64,000 nt of DNA from Bugula neritina (GCA_964035545.1 OZ037766.1:30899273-30963272); one strand, 5' to 3'; counted from the first letter of the stretch, positions 1 to 14,809 are shown. Program-made: numbers and translations. Notes: a model not told the origin generated them from the letters alone.

Positions 1-978
1 AGGACTAAGTTGTTAGCATTGTTGAGCGCAATAGGCAATGATGGTAGAGCCACGTTACAATCTCTTGGCTTTGATTTGAGAAACAATGGGAATGAAGGCT
101 ATGAGCAAGCATTAGGTCTACTTAGGGGCCACTATGATAGATCAGATAGCTTTTATGTTAAAACAATGAGGTTTGTGACAGTGTCACAGGCCATTGATGA
201 GGATGAAAGAGAATACTTGCTGAGAGTAGAAAAACTTAGTAGAGAATTAGGTTTAGGTGCTGGGACCGAGGATGTTAGAAGGAGACTTAGTGTTGCCTTA
301 GCAGTAAATGGCTTGCGCGATACTAATGCTAGGAGACAATTATTGCAAGAACCCGATTTATCCTGGGACGACTTAAATACCAAGCTTAAAGCAAAAAAGC
401 TAGCTAGAGACTCAGACCTACTTTTAAATGAAGCTAGGACAATAGTGGACGTCAAACAAGAAGTCGGGGCTGTAAGTTCTCTTAAGCAGACTAGAAACAG
501 TAGCAGTGACACCTGTGACAGTTATTCTGTTAATAGGGTTTCGAGATCTAGAATAAAGTGGAGACCTTATTTGAGAAGTAGCCTTAGGAATAGTGACCAC
601 TATAGAAGTAGAAGCTCGAGTGGATCTAGTAATAGCTCTGATGATCATAGTAAACGACATTACAATAGTAGGGATAAATTCTGTTCAAGCCAACGAAGGA
701 GGAGGGATGAAAAACCTCTCGTAGATAGACTGAATTCGGGTTACTATCATTCTAAGTCTAAAAGGTTTAGCTCCCCTAGAAGAGAAGGAAATCTTTGCTA
801 TCATTGTAAAAAACATGATCATAGAATTAGGGACTGCCCTGATGTAAGGTGCTTCGTATGTAACTGTCGAGGGCACACCACTAAAGATTGCCCCGAAAGG
901 GAGACCAAACCTTATAGGTCAAGTAGTGGGAGTAGTGATAGGAATAAGGGTTATAGGAGAGTCAGATTTGCAAGCTGA
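1..978 (+). CDS. Retroelement Gag-like protein with two zinc knuckles (5' partial)
   Basis: The frame is open from the first base of the window, so the N-terminus is missing; the stop is TGA at 976-978. The first ~160 residues are charged and helical, as in capsid-like Gag regions. An Arg/Ser-rich stretch follows, then two CCHC knuckles of spacing CX2CX4HX4C (CYHCKKHDHRIRDC and CFVCNCRGHTTKDC) near the C-terminus. Such paired knuckles bind nucleic acid in Gag proteins of LTR retrotransposons. No protease or reverse transcriptase follows in any frame before the next ORF at 1168. A cellular CCHC protein derived from Gag is possible, but the probable LTR at 2531 favours a mobile element. Confidence 0.65.
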   Translation, partial: RTKLLALLSAIGNDGRATLQSLGFDLRNNGNEGYEQALGLLRGHYDRSDSFYVKTMRFVTVSQAIDEDEREYLLRVEKLSRELGLGAGTEDVRRRLSVALAVNGLRDTNARRQLLQEPDLSWDDLNTKLKAKKLARDSDLLLNEARTIVDVKQEVGAVSSLKQTRNSSSDTCDSYSVNRVSRSRIKWRPYLRSSLRNSDHYRSRSSSGSSNSSDDHSKRHYNSRDKFCSSQRRRRDEKPLVDRLNSGYYHSKSKRFSSPRREGNLCYHCKKHDHRIRDCPDVRCFVCNCRGHTTKDCPERETKPYRSSSGSSDRNKGYRRVRFAS

Positions 979-1167
979 CTATATGATGGCAATGACAGCA
1001 AGTTATTTCCTCCTGAACAAGGAGAAATTACGCATACTAGACGGGGGAGACTAAGCAAACCTCCTAATAGACTAAACATGCAGAGGTATAAATAATAATG
1101 TGTTTTTATAGATACCGTTTTAGAAAACTTGAGAAAAACAATATATAGATAGAGAAAGAGACAAACA

Positions 1168-2155
1168 ATGAGCAATAGTGAGAAAGAGAAGGAAGGTATA
1201 GGGGAACCCGACATGGACTCTTGGTCTAAAGCCGGACCCTCAGGAAGACATAAAGAAACGGTAAAAGGGTAAGCCCAAGAATACAGAAGATAAGGCTAAG
1301 CTTAAGAAGCCACATGAGGTATGTGGCAACAAGGGCACAATTAGGTGTGCCATCTGTAGATGCTTCAGGGATCACTCTGCCCGAGACTGTCCCAATAATA
1401 AGTATTACAGGTGTGGGCAGAAGGGTCATTGGGTGGAGAACTGCAGAGAAGTCTATTGCAGTTGGTGTTGTGTCGCAGCCGAGCACAAAACCTCAGACTG
1501 TAGTCACGCACCTTCTAGCTTCAAGCGGAAGGCTGTTGATGGTGTTGACTCTCAAGATCCAGCACCAAAATTAGCCAAGGTTTCAGGTAGTCAGAAATCA
1601 AACTATGCAAGTGTTGCCTCTGGTGGTGTAGCTACATCATCAAGCTATGTTCATGCATTAAAGCCTAAAAATGTTATTGTCAGTGAAGTTTCAGGGTTCC
1701 TGAATGGCTTGACGGGGTGCGACTTCCTGGATGGGGAGGCTTATGCACTAAGGAAAGAGGAATTAAATAGAGAAAAGCAAGAACTTCAACGAAAGTTCAA
1801 CAGGCAAATGGAAGAGATCAGTGAGCGAGAGAGTCTCTTGGAAAAGGAGTATCAGTGCTCAATGGCTATTAAAGTAGCAATCGAAAACTGGGCCAGCGTG
1901 GCCAACGTGCATTCCAGAGGGTTGGGTAGCACAATACTAAACCCTGCAACCACAGTTGCGGAAGGTCCCAGTGGTAACCAGGAGGAGTCAAAGGCCGTAG
2001 AGGAGTCGCCGACCCCAGGTCGCCCTCGGGACGACACTTGGGAGGAGTCAATGGCCGTAGAGCCCCAGACCCCCGGTGTACATGGTGGTTCAGACCTTGG
2101 TCTGAGACCGACCTACAGTCCTAGTCAGCCTCAGGCAACTGAGACTGGGAGGTGA
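1168..2155 (+). pseudogene. Second zinc-knuckle retroelement ORF, frame-disrupted
   Basis: An ATG at 1168 opens a short frame that stops at 1270. A frame shifted by one base is open from 1265 to 2155 with no suitable ATG before 1433, and together they read as one protein with a frameshift near 1265-1270. The downstream frame holds three degenerate CCHC-like fingers at about 1346-1502: CAICRCFRDHSARDC, a copy whose first Cys is Tyr (YYRCGQKGHWVENC), and CSWCCVAAEHKTSDC. After these come a Lys/Ser-rich linker, a charged helical segment likely to form a coiled coil (about 1750-1850) and a Pro/Glu/Ser-rich tail. It resembles an accessory nucleic-acid-binding ORF of a retroelement. Programmed frameshifting cannot be excluded, but decay is simpler. 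Confidence 0.5.
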
Positions 2156-2260
2156 AGATGGAAACATCTTCTAATCCCGAAGCACTGCATTGAGGTTCTG
2201 GTCAGTCTCAGGCAACTGAGACTGAGGGAGAAGAGGGTGGGAACATCCTCCTATCCCAAC
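2112..2260 (+). repeat. Short imperfect direct duplication
   Basis: The sequence around 2115-2175 (CTCAGGCAACTGAGACTG followed by a purine-rich run and ACATC.TC) recurs at about 2202-2257. The first copy carries the ORF stop, so the second lies just after the coding end. Confidence 0.6.
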
Positions 2261-2530
2261 TCACTTACTTACACACTTACCGACACACTAAACAACCTAC
2301 TCACCTAACTTACTCACCTACTTATTTACTCACACACTCAACGACACACTGACTCGCAAACTACTAAATTACAAATAGTTAAAGCTTGTGTTTACAGTTT
2401 CTGGCATATAGAGGTGAGTAAGTTTACCCACAGACATGTGGTACTCATCAGCTTATAGCTTTTAGAAATAGTATGTAATTGAAATGCTTAGTTTTAGCAG
2501 GTGGTCACCAGCCTTTATTGGAAGGGGGCA

Positions 2531-2743
2531 TGTTATAGTGGCACGCTGAGAGTTTAGCTAATGACAACAGCCTATCAGATACTTGAGCTATCGTGTTACT
2601 AAGAGTTGCCCTACCAGCCACCGTATAGCTGAGATAGCTACAAGCTATAGCAGATAAAACCCAGACAAACAGAGTGAACGATCTCTTTCATCTAGCAGCT
2701 TTATCACTGGTAAGACATACTATTACATTGTGGTAATCTAACA
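2531..2743 (+). mobile_element. Probable 3' LTR of the retroelement
   Basis: A purine-rich tract (GGAAGGGGGCA, 2520-2530) is followed directly by TGTTATAG. The segment ends TCTAACA, so it has TG...CA ends and the short inverted repeat TGTTA/TAACA. The 213-bp length, the polypurine tract and the position downstream of two Gag-like ORFs fit an LTR. The 5' LTR would lie outside the window, so this rests on end motifs only. Confidence 0.45.
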
Positions 2744-3061
2744 GGGATTATTTTCTACGTATTTAAATAGTCATTATGTTTGTCCAATAAGGAAAACCAT
2801 AAAAATAATATATTGATGAATATATGAAATGCAATTTTATAATGTCAATGATGCATGTGGTTGTTATACGGTTTGAATTAAAAATTAATTTATGATGAAA
2901 AATAAACTATGTTGAATCATTATCTAGTGATATTTCAGAATATGATGCTCTTTTTTACAAAAAAGAGTTTGTAGAGTTTCATATATAGAACAGAAAGAGT
3001 AGATTATACGTAATATTGAGTAGGAGAATATAAATCCGTGTTTCCAATATAGAAAATTATC

Positions 3062-3155
3062 ATGAAGGTCCTTTTCCTTGTTTCTGTCATTGCTGTTTGT
3101 CGGATGACCTTTGACCCAGGTAATGAGGCAGCTAAAGCTAGGTTATCCTTGCAGT
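3062..3155 (+). pseudogene. Decayed signal-peptide exon of the cysteine-rich peptide family
   Basis: It begins ATGAAGGTCCTTTTCCTTG after an acceptor-like TATAG and an AAAATTATC leader, almost identical to the coding exon 2 of the four intact genes downstream. The reading (start [17 protein letters not shown]) has an Arg inside the hydrophobic core and changed prosegment residues. It runs into a (TA)n microsatellite where the donor and intron should be. No mature-peptide exon was found after it, so it is a fragment marking the upstream edge of the array. Confidence 0.7.
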
Positions 3156-3172
3156 ATAAGTATTTTTATAAC

Positions 3173-5190
<2,018 letters not shown>

Positions 5191-5196
5191 TTAGCA

Positions 5197-5516
<320 letters not shown>

Positions 5517-8230
5517 ATGACACACTCCTGCTCATGCACACAAAAACAAACACGTACACGCACGCACACTCGCATGTAAAAATTATACAATTATTATGTG
5601 TTAGTATTTATTTATTATATGTGTAATATATTAGCATAGCTAACAAGAATAGTTTATAGTATGTGCATTTTATGATTATTAATATTATAATTATTATTTT
5701 ATCAGTGTGCATAAACAAGCTATGTTGCTTATATATAATTTAAATTTCTTGCATAATTCTTCATTTTATTCAGTTTAAAATATATAATAATATATACTAT
5801 GAATTACTCATAAAATTACATTAAATAAGCATAGATTATAGAGTTATGTCTGATGACAAATATTTCAAGTATTTCTTTTTTTTTTCCATGAGTGTACCAG
5901 TTTTTAAAAGAACTCTGTCAGCTCGTAAAAATATTTATAAGCTTTAATTATATCTTTTTGGTGCCTTATGCAATGATGCATTCCGTAGCTTTTATCACTC
6001 TTTGTGTTAACTAAAAGTGTTGAACACTGCAGTTTCCTTTTCAACAGTTTACCTATATACTGAGTTTTAGCTGTGTGATGTTGCACTGATTTTGAAAAAT
6101 AACTTCAGCTCACTTTTCATAAGCAAAAATATTTATGGTTTGGTAAGAGCAGTTTTTAACTTCAATAGAATCAATCTCCTAAATATGCAAACTTATTCCA
6201 ATTATTTTCAAATACTTTATTGGCATCAAAATTGTTTTCTATGCATCTGCTCAAAATGATTGGCTAAAAAAATTTTTTTTTATGATCAATGTGAAACTGT
6301 TGTCAACAAAAAAAACATATAAATATTTTGACACCCATTAAAATTTAAATCAGAAGCCTAGTTGCCAATCAAACCTTTGGTGATTTGATTGATAGAGTGA
6401 CAATGCAATATCTGCGTATGCAATTTGCCCATTTTGTTTTGGCAAAGAACTTTTAAAAATATAATGTTTTTCAAGAAAGTAAATTTGATTGCTTCACTAA
6501 CCCACCAATGTCATCTACCATATTTTTTGACAGAGCATTAATGTATTCAAGTTTTGTCCTATGGAACATTCATGGGTCTAATAAAAGGGCACACTAGAGC
6601 TCAAGTAACTGCTTACAGCTGTAGAAATTACCTTCCAAAAATTTTTTAAGCAGCAATTAAATGAGTGTATAATAATTCGAATTTCACAAAAGCACAGCAT
6701 GCCAATCTGCAAAATATTGCATTCAACAATATAGCTATAGATGAAGTTAGTTGGCAAAGATTTTTGTTTAATGAAAGCTTGACATAAAGCTGGTAAACAG
6801 CTCAATAAAACAGTAAAATCCAAAAAAGTGAGTCACCATAAATACTGCCATCATCTCATTAAATAATTATAGCTTTGTTGAGAAGCAGTTTTACTGACAT
6901 CTGTTTTATTCTCATTTTTATACACATTTTATTTACTAACTTCATATATGGCAGCAATTACATATATAATGAGCGTCTATTCTTTTAAACTTTCAACAAT
7001 AATTCAAATTATATATACTGATACATACACAGATATACTTAACACAGCAGTATTAATAGAAGTTATGTTTTATTTTTAGAAATGGAAGTTAAATAAATTG
7101 TTTTCTATTGCTTTTTATTTTAAACCTAACTAAATTTTAAGTAAAATGCAATGAATGGAAAAATGAAATATCTCAATTGTGCAAGAAAGTATACCTTATA
7201 TTGTAATTACTGTTCCATTTTAAAACTCCACTTCTGTGTTTTGCTAACTAGAAGTAATCTAGTTTTACAAGATTTCTCCACCGTTTTTTTATATCAAATT
7301 GGGAATCAGCACAATTTTTAATGAGCTCTAAAGCAACATCTAATGCATTTTGGTCAAAATTTGAAAACTCGCACCAAATAAAGTGAAATAAACCAGTAGT
7401 CTATATATATTATTAAAGTCATCAAAACTTGCACCAGAATTTTATTTTCTTTAGACATGCAGGTTCCTCCACAAATTTAAATCTGTCAGGTTGATCGCCT
7501 TTGACAAAATGTAAATTTTTTGTTCATGCATGTATTCCAGCAATTATATTGTAAGTTTAGAGGCATATAACATGTATTTGAGGTTAACTTGACGTTAAAT
7601 ACCTAGTACAATAAGAGCATGAATGTTAATGCAATAATCTGCTTAAACGTATAATATGATATTGAGCAGCTTGAATTAAGTTGATCCTATACTTTTCTCT
7701 TTGAAAGCTGAATAAAATCAACTTATAACAGTGGTCCTCTATAAGGCTAAATACTTTATTATGCTATAAAATCTTAAACATATATATATACATGCTATTC
7801 TAAACTATTAAATATACTTGCAATACGACTAATTTTGATCTCCAATGATTTATTACACTTTTCAACTGTGAATGTCATGGGTTGTAATTCTAGCTTAAAA
7901 ATTCAATGTGGACATCCTCGTGGCAAGTGAAATTATAATATGGTAATTATAGCCACTTGCCAAGAAGTTGGCAAAATAGTTTTTATATCTGACTCCTAAC
8001 ATGAAGGAACTGAAATGAGGAAAATATTTAAAGTTGATGTTTAGGCAAAGGAAAAGCTGTGAACACATGTAATCTATGTGTATTAATCTAGGCTAAATTT
8101 AGAATATTAGAGAATATTAGAATATTTCTGAAAAAACCTACTTAGGTGGCGGTATAGGCATTACCTAGGTTTATGACACCACACAAGTAGGTACTACATA
8201 GACATCTACCACCCAAGTTGGGTGTTTTCT
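5517..8230. other. AT-rich intergenic DNA without visible genes
   Basis: Only short spurious frames and A/T runs were seen. No TATA box plus leader of the peptide-family type, no zinc-knuckle or other motif, and no tRNA. Confidence 0.55.

Positions 8231-8233
<3 letters not shown>

Positions 8234-8310
<77 letters not shown>
8234..8310. repeat. (TA)n microsatellite beside ribozyme copy 1
   Basis: Pure TA run of about 76 bp that directly abuts the hammerhead motif at 8311. Confidence 0.97.
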
Positions 8311-8313
<3 letters not shown>

Positions 8314-8368
8314 AATCTGTGGACAGCAGCCTTTTCGGGGTTTGTCCCCTCATCAGCACAGAACAGAG
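8311..8368 (-). ncRNA. Hammerhead ribozyme motif, copy 1 (stem III weakened)
   Basis: On the minus strand the motif reads stem I strand UCUGUG, core CUGAUGA, stem II GGGG-ACAAA-CCCC, core GAAA, a short stem III, the cleavage triplet GUC, then CACAGA closing stem I. Stem II is perfect. In stem III the residues after GAAA are AGG against CUG, which gives an A-G mismatch and a G-U pair, so activity may be reduced. About 20 bp of flanking similarity beyond stem I is shared with the copy at 25.0 kb. Type I hammerheads of this kind are known from Penelope-like retroelements and animal retrozymes. Confidence 0.75.
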
Positions 8369-10444
8369 TACCATGACCCACACCTTCGCAAAAGTAGAAA
8401 CTTATAGTTTTACTAAAGCATATTTAAAAGGTGTGTAAACTTAAGCCAGAGTGCTCAAGTGACTCTAGGGGTCACCTATAGGAGTCACGAGCATTGCATA
8501 TATATATATATGTTTTATTACACCACTATAATTCATCAGTTACCAAAACGCCTTTATTTTTATATTCTCTCGGAAAGCAACTTGAACTATTTTAATCTGC
8601 TTTTATCTAACATTATAAAAGGAAAATCGTGTTTTTGTGTTTATCATAATTACTTTATGTCAAAGTTATCAACCTAATGATATACTGTAAATAGTACGTT
8701 CACTTTACTTCAATTATCAATCAAGGGCTCTAAGTAAAAATATGCTTGTATAATGTTTGTCAAAAATACAATATTTTATTGGTTTAGAGCTTTAAGAGCT
8801 TTTATTGGTTTGAAATATATAAATTTAATAATTTAATTTATTTTGGTTAACAGGGTTGCTATCAATGTTTTTACAGTTTTACAGTTACATTATTTATACA
8901 TTATAAGCATAATACTTATATTTTTCTAATGTATAAAATCTGGTCCATATGTATTATTTAAAGCAAAAGTATTATTAGGCAAATGCAGTAACTTTATATT
9001 ATTCATGCAGTACCAAATAAATTTTAATAATCGATAGCTCTATTAGAATAGTTGTGTTTAAACACACCTGACACTCTCGTGACTAAGTTCTTAATAATGG
9101 GTGTTGTGCAGATCATCTATAGGTCCTATGGTTCACCCCGTTTGCTTACACGTTGCTTTCGTTACAGTTTTATATTTAAGTTCACAATTTGACTAACATG
9201 ACAGATGATTTGTTATTAGAACAGATAAAAATCTGTTGCTAAAAATAAATTGAATATTTTTAATCAAATTGACCAATCAGAGACAAGATATGTTTCTTTC
9301 AACTTATTTGCATCTTTTTAGTAGACGCATAAATCAAATATAATTCAAAGTGGGGCTAATCAATGCCTGTCACTTAAACAAGGAAATTTGATTTGTCAGT
9401 CAACTGTAAAATAGCGATAGACCGTGAAGTACTATAGGAAATACAAAAACAATTACCATTGTAACCTGCCAATTTGCCACAGGCTAAAATACAGTTGAAG
9501 GTACATTTGTATGTACTTCTGAAACTGTTTTATAATTTGCTACATATAATAAGTAAATTAAGCTAGCTTGTTGCATATTTTCAAATGTGTTTTTTAATGA
9601 GTTTTTAAACACATCAGCATTTATTAATTTTACCATTTTATTAAATCCATTGTTGTGTTTATTTATATAAAAAAATTTCAATTTTTTTGAAAGTAATTAA
9701 CTAGCGACAAAATTTGAATGTTACAACAGGCTGAGCAGTTACTTTTTAAAAGTCATGACTGCTTAAAACATTTACATGATGTAACTGTATGTGGTGAAAG
9801 TTTCTGGTTCTGACTTAACATTATAAAAGCATAAATTGCGTGCCTAAGCTACCATGTGCTATAATTCTTCAAAAGCAGCTTATTCATTAATTTGTCTGAT
9901 GAGTCATGTTTGGGAAATGTTATATTATAGTAGCAGATTTGCTTTAAAAATATTTTAGACATAAAAATTATAACTATTGTGCTATCATATTCCTGTAAAA
10001 TATAATATTATTTATTTAATTCAATAAGTTCAATAATCCCACTTATTAACTATCCTAGGCACCATTTTTTTATAACTACAGTCTTTTGCTTTTTGAAGTT
10101 TTGAAGAGATAACACTCCAGTCATTTAGCAACTAAATGGGTATAATATGTATGGAAATTTAAATAGTAATGCTTAGAAAATAACTGAATTAAATATTATA
10201 CTAACAATTGAAAAGCATTTTTTGTATAATATCAAAACATTGCAACACCAATAGAAAGTAAAAGATAGAAAATTTTAAAATTGATAAGAAATTTAAGTGC
10301 CAAAAAAAATCAAAATACTTAAAAAGTGGAGTAGCAGGAAGCGAAAAATTCGCATGCCAAATAAAAACTGCGATGTAAGTATGCACAATAATCAAAATAG
10401 AAACAGGCAAATGCAAAGAAGATTAATTATTTTGTCTTTTTTTG

Positions 10445-10572
10445 CAGAGTCACATGTCTAATGTACGTAGCCAAGCTTTGTTAAATTGCAAAACTTTCTC
10501 AGTATAAAAGCTGGAGATAAACTTGTGAAAGTTATAACTGATAGTGTTTCAACTATAGCACAGTCAAACAAA
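10445..10572 (+). promoter_or_regulatory. TATA promoter and non-coding exon 1 of peptide gene 1
   Basis: TATAAAAG at 10503 is preceded by the array-conserved GAGTCACATGTCTA and TTGCAAAACTTTCTCAG. A conserved 5' leader follows and ends AAACAAA|GTGAGT at 10572/10573, a good donor. The whole block is nearly identical in all four genes, indicating shared regulation. Confidence 0.75.
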
Positions 10573-11366
10573 GTGAGTATTCAACTAGTATTGTAGTTAA
10601 TATACTTTAGACTATAATAATTAAAACTTTAAAATAATTTTCTTTACTTTTATTCAAATCATATTGGATTTAATGCGGTTTGTTTCTCATACAGATACAA
10701 CATTATAAAATGGAAAAAAATAAACCATGAATAATAATAATTTTTGAGCTGGGTTTACTTCATTTCTTTGGTAGTTTTTTCTCATTATTAATCTAAATTT
10801 TAGCTGTTCATTGTCTGATAATTTCAATCGGTATAGCTATTCTGTATAAAATAGTGAATAATCAAACAGGCAACTGTATGAGAAATGAGCTTTTGCTGAT
10901 GAAAATTAATTGTAGTTTATTTTGTTTAGCAAGCCAAAACACTTGCTGAGATCTGTTTTTTACTAGCTTTTTGCAACGAAGTTATTTGGATTTCGGTTTA
11001 AAACTGCGAAATTAAATTTAAAAATTATGAGAGCTTGGCTTTTCAAAAATGTATTTGAATTGACTTATAGAATTGATCATTTTAAATAAAATTTTGACCA
11101 TCACTCAAGCAGCAAATATAATTTAAATAAATTTGAATAAAAAGCATTTGGCATAAAAAACCTCCATGCAAAGAGCGAATGTTTTACTTACTAGAATTAT
11201 CTTGATATTCCTTCCAAATAATTTTAATCACATGATTCCATGTCTGCTGCACAAGAGAAATTGAATTTTTTTTCAACAAATGAAATAAAAACTTTGCTGT
11301 TACAAGTTTACAATTTATATTCGATGTCTTTTAACATTGTATACTTTGTATTTACAGAAAATCATC

Positions 11367-11798
11367 ATGAAGGTCCTTTTCCTTGTTGTTGTCATTGCTG
11401 TTTGTCTCATGACCTTTGCCCCAGCTACTGAGGCAGCTCGCAGATGGGCTCATAAGGGAGTAAGTAACACGTTTATTTACATTCAGAGTTGTCTTTTCGA
11501 GTTGTAAATAAAAGCTAATTGCATGTAGTTTAGTTTTTAACCATTTGTTACAAGATTTCACTTTGGCCTAAGTCTGACGTATTATTATTCTCTAATAATC
11601 AAGCTATAGCATGATTTTACAAAGAAATCTCAACTATTTATCAAAACCTGCATTGCTGTTGGCATATATATCAATCTGGTAATATATAATTGTTTACAGA
11701 GATGTTGCCAGTATAGTGTCAAGAAAGTGTGCTATGGCCACGGATATCAAAGACGTTGTCACAAACAGCAAGTGTGTGTACGCCGTTGCTACCACTAA
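11367..11798 (+). CDS. Secreted cationic six-cysteine peptide, gene 1 (63 aa)
   Basis: Coding exons 11367-11459 and 11700-11798 are joined in phase 0; a non-coding exon lies upstream (acceptor TTTACAG at 11351-11357). Exon 2 encodes a signal peptide starting MKVLFLVVVIAVCLM, ending near ATEAA, plus a short basic linker. Exon 3 encodes the mature region with cysteine spacing CC-X7-C-X8-C-X5-C-X3-C and the signature CxGxGYxx[RK]C. The mature part has eight Lys/Arg and no Asp/Glu, so it is strongly cationic. AATAAA follows at about 11938. Small secreted cationic disulfide-rich peptides in arrays are usually antimicrobial peptides. The exact family is not recognised, and a toxin-like or signalling role cannot be excluded. 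Confidence 0.85.
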
Positions 11799-11959
11799 CT
11801 TGGGCTAACCTATGACCACCAATTCAAACATGGCTCTGGATATGGACTTCGAAACACTAAACAACAAACATTGCTACTAATATTTTGTTAATAACATTTT
11901 GACTATTTTTATATTGATTTGATTTTTGTTGATAAAAAAATAAATGGCATTATAAAACT

Positions 11960-14700
11960 CAGTCGTCAGACCAACTTGCAGTTATCAAATCTACACGAAT
12001 AAAATGTATTGAGCACCTGAAATACAAGGGTATCAAAATATCGAGGAACAGAAAAACTTATGCATGTAGTTTTAATAACAATTAAAACTTCATATCAGCA
12101 ATGTATGCAACATAATATAGGTTTCTTTAAAGTATGTGGATTTCAAATTTTTAAAAAGGTAACAATTTTGATGAAATATATGATTCAATTGCCATTATTG
12201 TTACAATATGGTATAGAACAGCCTATCAATGATATAAGATTTGTGAACAGACAAAATGCTTATACAATTGATAAATTTGCTACACTATCAAGTTTTCTTA
12301 TAAAATATATTGCATTTTGACTATATATATAAGAACATTGGCATTGTATCTCATTATACATATTTATTACATATAGATTGCAAAATCAGCGATACTGCTT
12401 ATAATATAGCTATGTTATAATAATATAGCCAAAATAAATGACATACTAAACATTGTGTTAATGCAAATCAAATAGTTAATGAAACTAGTTTTAAAAACCT
12501 TTAGCCAATTTTTAATAAAAGATATATTTATCATATTACAGCCAGGCATGGCAAAAAATCAGCAGCGAAATAAGTGAATACATTTATATCAGAGGTGCAA
12601 TAACTAGACAACCGTGGGTTGATTTTTTTTTGTTTTCTAGGTAGCTTCTCTATATCTTTTTAAGTATAGTACTCTCTTTTCAGTTTGCAAAAACATTGGT
12701 TTCCAACTGTGCTTTGCAAATTAAAAAAACTTTGCTGTTCCCTACCAGCTGTAATTTTAAAATTTCTACAAACAAGTTGCACAAAGTGCATCAATATAAT
12801 GCTTGAATTCAGCTAGCCGTGCATATCAGTGATAAATATATAAATAGTTAAATTATTATTAAAAACAAGAAAATATTGTACAATATATATATTACATTCG
12901 AAAACCAGCACATTTTTGATGGTAATAATTCTAACTTTCATCTTAAATATACTTTCAAGTTTATAGATCCAATAATATACTGCAAATTATAACTTTATAT
13001 TTTGTTTGAACTATTAATTAAGAGTTTTTTAATAATGCTGGGCAAAAACGGATATATTTTGTTGGTTGAGTACTTTTTATATTGTTTTGAAATATGTAAA
13101 TAAGTTTATTAAGTTATTTTCTTTGGGCCATCTCTCAGTATTTTCAACTAATATGAAAAAGTAGAATTTGAAAAGCTAAAAAAGAAAACAATTTTAGTTG
13201 AGATGCATAATAGTTTTGGATTCATCTAGCAGTAGCCCATGTATAGAGCAACAGCAAATATAATTAGCAAAGCATACTAATTTCATTATTCATGTATTTT
13301 TGATTATAATTAATTATAGTTGTGCTTAAACTCACATCTGACACACTAGTGTGACTGTAGATTATAAATAAGTGTTTATCAGCTAACATTTATGTAGATC
13401 ACTTTTTGCTTTCACTTTGCTTCTTTTACAAATTGTTATTCTAGTTTACGATGAACATAACATTAGATCTGGTTCGTGATCTGATCACATATAACATCTG
13501 TTACTAAACTATTTTAATTGAATATTTTTATTCATATAATCAATCAATCTGAGGCAAGGCAACTTTTTCAAGCTGTTTTTGTGTTTTCTTTTGGTAAACA
13601 CATAAATCAATTATTCAAAGTGGGGCTAGTCAATGCCTGTCACTCAAATTCAAGGAAACTTCACTGTCTATCACTATAAAATAGTGATAGACAGTGAAGT
13701 AGGAAATGCAGATATAACGATTTATTATTGTGACCTGCCAATCAGTCGCAGGTTATAAAAAGGTCAAAGGTACACTTGCAGTTATAAAACTGTTTTTATA
13801 ATTTGCTATTTAATAACTAAAACTTGGTTGTTTCATATATCTTAAAATGTTTTATAATGAGTTGCTATAGTCGCTATATTATATAGACACATTTTTTATT
13901 AGTTTTAAGCAAAAACTTATATATGGGGCAGCAAAGGCTACTAAGCAAGGGTAAACCTCATTTTGATGAATCTATTAATTGTTTTGTTTACTCATAAAAA
14001 ATGCCTCAAGTTTTGAAGCATGATCAAACTAGCAGCAATATTTAAATATCACTGCTGCTTATATATTGAGCGGTCACATAATAAAAGGCAAGACTGCTAA
14101 TTAAAGGCTGACACATAACATAATTGTGTCCTAAATGCTTTAGTACAGCAGTTGAATATGAAAGCATAAAGCATTCCTTTAATTACTATAATAGGGTTTT
14201 TGTCAGAGGTAATATAATATAGTATATTGCTTATAGCTTGGTTCAGCTAGTCATCATATTGAAGAACCAACTAATCCAAAAAATTATGGCCATGCTTGAG
14301 AACTTCAACTATTTTAACAAAATCATCTTCTAAGATATACAATAGGCCTAAATGTAATTAACTTTATTAAACATTTTTCCATTCATGATTAGGCTTATTT
14401 TAGCTTGCGTTTGATTTTATTTCAGTAATGAATAAAAGTTGTAAAAATAAACAGCACTCACAGCTTTATTATTGTAGATACTTATTTGATCAATGATTGA
14501 AATTAAGTGAAAATTTCCAACTAGTATAGGCAACCAAACTATAGAAATTCAAAGCACAATTACTTCAAAAAACTCAGCTGTATTTGAAAAAATTGATCAT
14601 TGATGTCTTTTTTAGCCAAGCATGAAAAATTACAAATTTAAATGGAAGGTAATATGCAGTTTCAAAAAGTGAATTTATAAGCAAAGTTTTATACAGACAG
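11960..14700. other. Inter-gene spacer of the array
   Basis: AT-rich spacer containing the 3' landmark at about 12540 and the upstream block of the next unit at about 13616-13740. No intact gene was seen. Confidence 0.6.
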
Positions 14701-14724
14701 CAATAAATTTTTCTTATATTACAG

Positions 14725-14800
14725 ACATTTTGGCACTAATTTAAAAGGAAAATGCTTGATGTGTCAAGGATGGTATACTTATAGACGGTGCCAAATGTAA
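14725..14800 (+). pseudogene. Decayed mature-peptide exon of the array family
   Basis: After a good acceptor (TTATATTACAG, ends 14724) the frame reads to a stop with KCLMCQGWYTYRRCQM near its end. The segment CQGWYTYRRC keeps the CX8C spacing and the Gly and Arg-Arg of the intact CYGHGYQRRC, but the leading CC pair is lost and the frame stops before the last two cysteines. No signal-peptide exon was found in the preceding 3 kb. Read as a diverged, broken paralogue. Confidence 0.45.
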
Positions 14801-14809
14801 AATAAAAAG

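Noticed and set aside
153-876. Minus-strand frames opposite the Gag-like ORF
   Set aside because: Shadows of the real plus-strand coding region with no motifs.
12060-12320. 86-residue frame downstream of peptide gene 1
   Set aside because: AT-rich composition, no splice context, and no counterpart in the other array units.
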